Source: Amphimedon queenslandica
Taxonomy: Eukaryota > Porifera > Demospongiae > Haplosclerida > Niphatidae
Assembly (NCBI RefSeq): GCF_000090795.2
Contig: NW_003546336.1
Span: 191,503 to 231,291 of the forward strand
DNA: 39,789 nucleotides
Direction of reading: 5' to 3'
This document shows, in pieces, positions 12,101 to 21,731 of the stretch. The first letter of the stretch is position 1, and each line of letters begins with the position of its first letter. The translations under genes and the position numbers were made by a program. The notes beneath the pieces are model-generated. The model was given only the letters and a program-made list of their open reading frames with translations, made no database searches and had not been told where the DNA came from.

Positions 12101-15100
12101 TTAGGACACTGTATTACAGTGCAGTCTCCCTGGCCCACTGGCAGTGCATATATATGTAACTGGTTATCAGCATCAGGTATTGGGTCTATAGACACTGCTG
12201 CTTTGAGTAACAAAGAAAGAATGATGATAGCATTCATTTTCATATCACCACTGTAGAGAAGAAGGATAGGAGTTTTTTAGAGAGCTAAAGGAGAGGATCT
12301 GTGCATAAAGAGTTCATAATATTTTCGTCTTTGTATAAGAAATTGATGTGAGTTGGCGTCTCTCTTAATTGTTTTCTTAAAGTTAGCATTGCACAAACAC
12401 AATAATATAAATGTACATCATACTAGCTTCCATTATAGCATTATGGTAACATTGAAATTGAAACCTAAGCTGATATAAATAACAAACACATGAAGGAAAG
12501 GCAATAAGACAAACAACTTTATAATCTACATGTGTATTATAAGTTATAACCATAAAGTTGCCTTGTCTCCTTGATATTTTAATATATTGCTTTTTCTTCA
12601 TTACAGGGCTGGTCCATTAAATTTTATTAGTATCATTTCAATATGTTTATAGACTGCATGATGTGCATATGTATAAATAGGAACTGTCACAGCATCCCAC
12701 TTCACCCATTGCACCAAATTGACCAGTTATTAGATAAAAGAAAAAACGAAATTCTCTTTGCAATGGAAAGAAAAGAAATATTAACTGAGTTTTTAAACTT
12801 AAAATGCAAATAATAAAAATGCTACCAATAATGATCAATTAATTATTAGTTATGTTCATCAGAAATCCATGTAAAATCAACATCAACGTGACCAAATTTA
12901 AAATTACCAATGCGACTAATACTAAACTTTATCAGATAATATGACTTGACCCACTTTTGAAAACCAACAGGCCTGTATAAATGGGTCACATATATTGCCT
13001 TCTTTGTATTTTCAGTCATAAATTTATTATTTTTATTGAAGCAAGTATAGAAATGCTCAGTTATACGATGGTCATTAGGTAGTGCTGTCTTATAATACTC
13101 AAATATTTCACATCTTGGATGCTTGTACTTAAATCCACTGCTTGAGAAGACATACTTTGCTTTAATAGCATCTAAAAACTGTTCCTGATTAGCTATACCA
13201 TTATAAGCACCATGATGACTGAGTTTGTAAATGTCAGAATAAAGATCACTTCTTGCTGTGCTTAGAAATTCCTTTATAGCATTTGGGCTAGCTTCAAAGT
13301 CACCAGTGATTAGTGTAGAGATACCAGCATAAGTTATCTTGGCAATTAGTGAATCTTTATTGTGAGCTTTATTGTCCTTACACCCTCCAATGGCAGATGC
13401 AACAAAGGATAGTTTGATGCTATCATCATGAGGGCATAGGTTCAGCTCTGGGACTTGATTTTTACAATTAGCAATACTATAACAGGAATGTACTTGTTTT
13501 GGGTGTCCAAACTTATTGCCAATAATATTATAACTCTGCCAACTACAAGGATGATAGACAATGACATCCTGTTTATAGAAGTTTAATACATGACTCATAT
13601 AATTGTGGTGGTCTGAATCAGAGTGAGTGATGACTGCAAAATTAAGCCTAGTACCACCAAGAAACTTCATAATACCTTTCTCATTGATGCCTCTTTTTTT
13701 GTAGAGGATCCAGCATCAATAATAGTGACAATTCCTTTCTTAGGACCACCAGTAGCTTTAGGACACTGTATTACAGTGCAGTCTCCCTGGCCCACTGGCA
13801 GTGCATATATATGTAACTTGTCATCAGCATCAGGTATTTTGTCTATAGACACTGCTGCTTTGAGTAACAAAGAAAGAATGATGATAGTATTCATCTTCAT
13901 ATTACCAAGAGAGAAGAAACAAGAGAGACGGAGAGGATCTCTGCAGTAAATGATTGGTTGGTATTCTTTCCTTTATATAAGATAGTGTAGTATCAGTTTC
14001 CATGCAGTACCTGATTCATGAAGTATCTCCCTTTACCTCCTCAGTTCCTGTTATCACATTACCCATTCCTCATATTCTGTTACTTATTCCTCTACACAAT
14101 CACGCACTATACAAGAGGAAAGAGGGAACTATCACAAACAAACTTAATATCACTTAATACACATCCCTACTCCATCAGTTCCTACATTATCACATTACCC
14201 ATTCCTCATATTCTGTTACTTATTCCTCCTCCAGTTACTCATCCTCCCTAGGCTTACTTATCCAAGAGGAAGGAGGAAAGTGTCATTGTGAAAAGGCCTT
14301 TATTGTCATTGTTAAATCTAGATGTACATGTAAATTTTGAGAGACTTACATGTAAGAACACCTAGGCTAAATACGAGAGACCAAAAGTCTCTTAAATTCC
14401 CTCTACATAAAGATCTAAGTGTGATTATAGTATTATTATTATTGTTGTTATTATGAACAAATGGCGACAAAAATAAAAAGACACAAAATAGACAAAAAGG
14501 GGAGCCCCTGTACAAATGAATTATTATTATTATTATTGTTATTATTATTATTATTCTCTCATCAGTAGGAGGAGTGAGTATGATGTGTACAGTGAGAGGC
14601 ACAGGTTCTTTGATATGGCATTATTCTGTATGTCACCAGAACACAAGCTGAGAAGAATATGCACCTTAATACTGACTGCACAAGCAATGTAAGCTTATGT
14701 TGTCCTTATTGTTTGTTGTTTATTGTTTATTGTTTATTGTTTGTTGTTTATTGTTTATTGTTTATTGTTTGTTGTTTATTGTTTATTGTTACCTTAATAC
14801 TGACTGCACAAGCAATGTAAGCTTATGTTGTCCTTATTGTTTGTTGTTTATTGTTATTGTTTATTGTTTGTTGTTTATTGTTTACTGTTTTTATTGTTTG
14901 TTTGTTGTTTATTGTTGTTGTTAGTACTCCTAAGTATGAGTTATTGGAGGGGAGGAGTCTCTGGGATTTGTTTAAGTCAAGGATCAGTTTTGGGATGAGG
15001 TAAGACAAATTGTTATTATTATTATTAAATTTTGGCAAATTGCTAAATTTTGTTTATTTGGCTGCTGGTTTTAATTTGATGAATTTGTGGCCATGTGCCA

Positions 15101-18100
15101 TTGGCATTGAGCATACATGTACCGTATATTGGGTATATTTCAATGCATTAATAATTTCGGAAAAAGCAATCCATTGCGAAAATAAATATTATGAAATTTT
15201 AAAATATGCAGATAAAAAGAAATAGAAGATATGTGGTATTGTGCAATTAATATGAACACGTGGCTTCATAACTTTCCATGGCTTCATGGCTTCTAACTCG
15301 AAGGCCATAAAGAGCCTTCTTTGCCAGTTAGAAGTGTTGCTAAGGTTGATTCAGAAGTGGAGAAGTCAGCAAATGCTTCGATTGACTTACCAGGTCAGGT
15401 GGTTGATGGAAATAATAGCAAGTAAAATATTTTCGGAATATAAAAGGCTTCCAAATTATTCCATCATTGAACTTAATATTTCCACCACTTTTCATGCATT
15501 GAAATGTACCCGATATACGGTATGTGCATAATGGTTCAAAATGGCTGATATTTAATTTGGTGAATGGCTATCAAAACAAGCCGATTCAATTTCCCAAATT
15601 TAACTCTCTTTAGTTTTTTGTTACATGCAATATATTTATTTTAATAATAATTCTATTGCTCATTGTTACATGTACACTGTAGGTTAGTGTTGAGTCAGAT
15701 GCCTTACTCCACATGGGTAATGTTCATTGTACTGTGGGCCACTGTTGCTGTACAATTCTCTGAGTCAATTCACTTCCTAATGGTCAAAGAATACTACAAT
15801 TACATACTGGTCAGTGTAACTTGAGTACATGTGCATGCGTATTATTGGATATTATTGGATATTGTTGGATATTATTGTGATATAATTGGATATTATTGAA
15901 TATTATTGGATATTGTTTGTATTTCTATAGCCAATGGAGTGTATATATGTACTGGTAATGTTCTCATGGCTGGTGTGTAGAGTATTATCTAAAGGTTTAT
16001 TTATTAATCCTCATCCAGCAATAGGCAGTATATGGGACATATTGGACTGGATATTCCTTATTGTAAGTATACATGTAATGTACATGTACACGCCCACTAT
16101 ACATGTACATGTACATGCACTCAGGGTTGAGCCAACAAGCTGTACATGGCATTTTTAATAATTCATAAAAAATTCATATTTGATTGGAATCAGCTCAAAG
16201 TTGATACACAGCATAAGGCATGTATTTGTATCAGAAAAAATTCATTAAAATGGAGAATTCTCTTGTAGCCATTTTTGACAATGGTGTGAGTTTGGCCTGA
16301 TTTTTGAGCAAGTTAAAAATTCAAACTTGATCAGATTCAGCTAAAAAAAGTTAATACACAACGTAAGAACATGTATATGTATCTGAAAAAGTTACAAAAA
16401 TAGAGAATTTTCTCCTTGTGACTTTTGTCAAAATACTCCTGGTGTTTGGCTAAATACCAAGCAACTTGACAATCCACTTGCTGCCTTACCTTGTATGAGC
16501 ACTGTATGCCAAAATCCTATGCCAAAATCATTAGGGAAACCCTGATGTACATGTACATTGCACATGTACATGTACATGTGTATACATACATGTACATGTA
16601 CATGTATGTACATGTACAATACTAAATCATGTATTCTCTCTATATTGCAGGACAGTCTATTATTATTAGTACTAGTGCCAGTATGGGGCACCGAGTACAT
16701 GAACTCTGATGCTACAATACAGTTCAATAGCTACACAGATCTCAGCACTTGGGTATCAGTAATGATGGGAATAAGAGCACTGAGGCCTCTTCATATTGTA
16801 TCACTCTTCAGGTCACTGAGGGCAGTCATTAGGGAGATACTGGAGGGTTGGAAGAACCTACTCATAGCAGCTGTCATAATGTTTGGATTTATGTTCATGG
16901 TCGCTAGTCTTGGAGTACAGGTAACCCTCTAATACCGTAGGTCGGGATATATTCACGGCTGCAATTATTCGCAGTCATAAAAATTCAATTAAAAACCATG
17001 GAAACTGTTAGAGCATTGCTATGACAATTTAGACCACGTGTTCAGTGTTCAGCTATTCATCTGTTCTTTAGCAGCTATAGTGGAGCCATTCACCAATAGC
17101 GAGTCCTTCTCTATCTGTTAACTTCTTGTATGGACGCTACTTCAGAGCTCTTTCAGCCTCTTTGCTGCAAATTGTTGCTGGTCCGTGTGCTGGTGATAAT
17201 AGACCACGCCCAAGTCAATAAACACTAACTAGAATGGGTGGAGAGTCCCAAAATACGGCGAGGCACTAGTCCTGAAAAGAACCGGTAAAGCAGCTCCAAA
17301 GAGCCCAAGGCTTAGCGACACAAGAAGAACAACAGCTCAAGAACACTGCAGCAAGGTGCTTTTCTTCACTATCACGCAGTTTTCAATTAAAATAACACCT
17401 CGGTTTCCATGGTTTTTAATTGAAATTTTTTAATGACCGCGAATAATTGCAGTCGCGAATATATCCTAACCTACGGTATTATGTTAATATTAGATTTTCT
17501 GATGTACATGTACATGTACGTGTGCTTTGAGAGTTTGAGCTGATTGTATTTTTATGAATTTTTAAAGTTGCTAAAAATCAGGCCATAGTCCCTGTACTAT
17601 GATAGTGCAGAGTTGTTGACCCAATTTCAGCAAAATTGATTAGGAGAGATTCTCCATTTTTATTACATTTTTGATGCATTATACATGTACTTATGTTGTG
17701 TAGAAAGTTTGAGCTGACTCTGAGTAAAATTTAATTTTATATGAATTTTTAAAGTTTACAAAAATTGGGCTGAAGTCTTTGGGACTAGGAGAGAAAGAAT
17801 TCTCCATTTTTATTACATTTTTGATGTACATGTATGTACATGTACAGCATACACACATACAATGTAATGTATTATTTGTAGTATAATTTAAACTGTTATT
17901 ATTATTATTATTATTTATTATTATTATTATTAATAGTTGTTTGCTGGTACTGATGAGAATCCATTGGCCTATTGCAATGACCCAGTAATGAAGACTAGAT
18001 CTAGTTGTGTTGGTGAGTTCTACATATCAGTGAGGAGATCAAGAGAATTCCTACAGTTACCAAATGTTACTGGAACAAACTCAATACTAGTACCAAGAGT

Positions 18101-21100
18101 CTGGTAGGTTGTACACATGTACATGTACTGGTATATATATGTATCGTAAATCCTCAAATAAAAGCCCGGGCATCTATTTCCTAAAATGACATTTGGACTA
18201 CGAAAAAGTGAAAGAAGAAAATAAAACTTAAGGCAACAGAGGGATCGAACTCGGGACCTCACGCAAGTGATTTCAGGATGATTAACCAAGTATTTACAAG
18301 GCATCTGTTATATTTGTAGGCTAAATTTGCGTATTTATACTTCCATTTTATTGCTAACCTGGGGTTTATTTGCACCCGGCTTTTATTTAATGATTTACGA
18401 TACATACATGTACATGTATCTACACATGTACATGTACATGTACAGTATACATGTTGTCTCTCTTAATGGACACTCTCTATAGCATACACCTCCATTTAAT
18501 GGACAGCACTTAGTGTACCAATTACAATCCTTACTGTATAAAATAACATCCACATAAAGGACACCCCTGTATAACAGAGACACTTTCTTGCCCATAAGTG
18601 TCTATTATATAGAGGAACCACTGTACATCTAAAATGTACATGTATTTATAATAATGCACTTGTAATTATAATGTATACTGTGTTTGTGCAGGTTCCCTTA
18701 TTCTCGTGATTATCCATTCAATAATGTACTGACCACACTAATAACATTGTTTGAACTATTGACTCTAGAGGGATGGACTGAAGTGAATAATTTATTTCAA
18801 GACAAAAATGAAAGATCAGGCTGGGTAATAATAATAATAATAATAATGATAATAATAATAATATTAATTCTCTCCCCTACAGTACATGAGTTTCTATATC
18901 CACATATACATATTCCTGGCCGTTAACTTGGGGCTGCAGTTGTTCCTGGGAGTAGTTGTCAATAATTTCAATGAGCACAAGCCTGGACACAGGTTCCTAC
19001 TCTCAGTGGATCAGAACAGGTGGATTGAACTAATGCAAAGGATTTCTCTACAAAGACCTTACAAACTGCCTCATGAACCAAGTGAACTCATTAATTATTC
19101 ATTGATATTGACCACACCCACTTATTAATAGGGGAGAACATGTTAAGATTGAGATTGTATAATTTCGTGTCTCACAGTCATTACAGGATAATACCTTCAG
19201 TATTCACCATACTGGCAGCACTAACACTAGTACTACCGGTAAGTACATGTACATGTAGTGCAGTGCACATGTAATATACATGTACATGTAAATGTACCGT
19301 ATAGCGGGAAATTTTGGAGAGACTAAAAATTTGGTGAATTGCTAAATTTTTGGTGATTGGCGAATTTTAATTTGGCGAATTTGTGGCCACGTGCCATTGA
19401 GCGTGTGTATAAATGCTCAAAATGACGGATTTTTATTTTCGAAAATGATTATTAATTCCAAATTCACCAAATTCAATTCCCTCCTAAATATCCCGCTATA
19501 TGGTACATGTACATGTACATTACGCACTGTATTGCGCAAAATTTTTGAGGGCTATAAATTTTGGAAATTTTTGATTTAATTTTGTAAATGATACTACTGT
19601 CTGCCATCTTAATTATGTGGTGATAAATTGATTTGATTTTTGTAAATCTTCAATGAATTGCGATATCCCCGAAATTTACAGCTAATGAAAATTTTGTGCT
19701 ATACAGTATATTATTATGATTATTGTTTTATTTTGTTTTAGTGGAATGGATCAGACTATGTTAGTACACTGGTTGGTCTTAATCTTGTTTTTAATTTTTA
19801 TGCAATTTTTGAGGTATGAGTATCATTATCATGTATACGTACATTGTTAGATCTAGAAGTAATTTTGGAAAACCAATTTAAATAAAAATGAAAGACTGAG
19901 GACACCTACAATATACATGTAGGCTAAATATGAAAGATGTTTCTGCAATGTCCATTATGTTAATAGATACAGCTATTTATCATTGCAGGCTTCAGAGCCA
20001 AAAAAGCAGAGAGATCAAAAGTCTCCAAAACTCCCTCTAGATCTAACAGTGATTATTATTATTATTTTATTATCATTATTATTATTTTTTTTAATCATTA
20101 TTATTTTATAATTATTAATAGGTTGTTATTAAATTGCTGGCATTCGGCCCAACATACTTTCGTAGTTGGCGTAATTTATTTGACTTATTTTTGGTCGGAG
20201 CTACAATCATTTATTATATATTTGTCACTGTGTACTTCACTGGTTTCATTAAAGATGTGACAGTAAGTAGTTCTGGTTCATTATTTATTTATTTATTTAT
20301 TTGTAGCTGTCCTACATTGCACTCGCCATTGCTGTATTGAAATTTATCGCCATTTTATTAAAATATGTAAGTCACTGTATTATTATTACTGCACAAGATG
20401 ATTTATTGGTGGGAGTAATATTTGGCGAATTTGCCTGTGGAAGTAAATTGGCTGATTTTATATTGGCGATTCCTTCATAGAACCACCAATTGCCAATATT
20501 AATTCCTCGCCAATATATCATCTTGTACAGTATTATTATTATTTTCTTATTTCTTATAGTCTGCAATGTTGAACCTCTTAATAACAGTAGTCACTACTAT
20601 TCTCCGTACCATACCACTGACACAGATATTAGGGATATTAATAATATGTTATTGTTGTGTTGGTATCATTCTCTTTGGTGACTTGAGGAAAGGAGAAATG
20701 CTCAGCTACACGTAATAAATGATAAACACACAATACAGTGTTTATTTATTTATTTATTTAATAATAGTTGGATTAGTTTTGCTGGTACAGGACAGAGTTT
20801 GACAGCTATAACAAGGTGTCTGACTGGAGAGGATTGGTATCAAATACTGTGGGACGTTGCTGTAAGCAATAATGATGTACATGTACATGTACCATACTTT
20901 AATGTACGTACATGTACATGTATGATACTATAATGTACATGTACATGTACTGGTATATGCTGCTATATCCTCCAATAATAATCTGTCTCAATTAGAATGA
21001 TGTATAAATACTTCAGATAATGCATGAAAAGGCAACTTCTCACCTTTTCAATTTTAGGGAAATCTTGCCCATGACCCTGTACTTTGTACAATATACTGTA

Positions 21101-21699
21101 TTTGTACAGGCCGATTTTTGCTTAAATTTTAAAAAATTACAAATATTCAATTTTGATTGGACTCAGCTCAAACTTTCTACACACCACAAGTGCAAGTATA
21201 TCTTTTGGAAAAAATCATAAAAACGACAAATTATCACCTTTTCAATTTTGACAAAATCTGACTCGTGACCCTGTACTATAGTACAGGAAACTTTGATCCG
21301 ATTTTTGAGTAACTTTCAAAATTCATAAGAAATCCAATTTTGGTTGGAATCAGCTCAAATTTTCTACATGACATAAATGCATGTACATGTATCAGGAAAA
21401 ATTATAAAATGGCAAATTGTCACCTTTTCAATTTTGGCAAAATCTGGCCTGTGAAATAGTACAGGGATTTAGCCCAGTTTTTGAGTGACTTTTAAAAATT
21501 TGTAAAAAAATTCAAGTTTCATCAGAATTACATGCAGCTCAAAGTTTTACATGACACAAGTACATGCACCGTAATGTGTATAATGTATTAGGAAAAATTA
21601 TAAAAATAATGGTAAATTCTCAATTTTTCCAATTTTGATGCAAGGTGACCAAAGAATAATGAATAGGGACTTTGACCTGATGTTTTGTTGTTGTTGTTG

Positions 21700-21731
<32 letters not shown>

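Larger units (their letters stand above)
10040..14565. other. NALCN intron 18, hosting nested antisense genes
   Basis: The largest intron of the channel gene (4526 bp) lies between the II-III linker and the pre-domain III exon. It contains a MITE (10079-10263), ACATGT runs, fragments of a hydrolase gene (10500-10880), a satellite-like repeat unit (10890-11060), two hydrolase loci on the minus strand (11204-12243 and 12846-13900) and a short element (about 14309-14430). The stretch 12244-12845 between the two loci shows no gene. Confidence 0.75.

Noticed and set aside
11954-12256. Plus-strand open frame opposite the hydrolase copy A
   Set aside because: It is the antisense shadow of the minus-strand coding sequence; a similar shadow exists at 13623-13949.
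14697-15038. Open frames rich in Leu, Phe, Val, Cys (plus) and Asn (minus)
   Set aside because: They arise from the TTGTTTATTG tandem repeat in intron 19 and overlap real NALCN exon 20 in the wrong frame.
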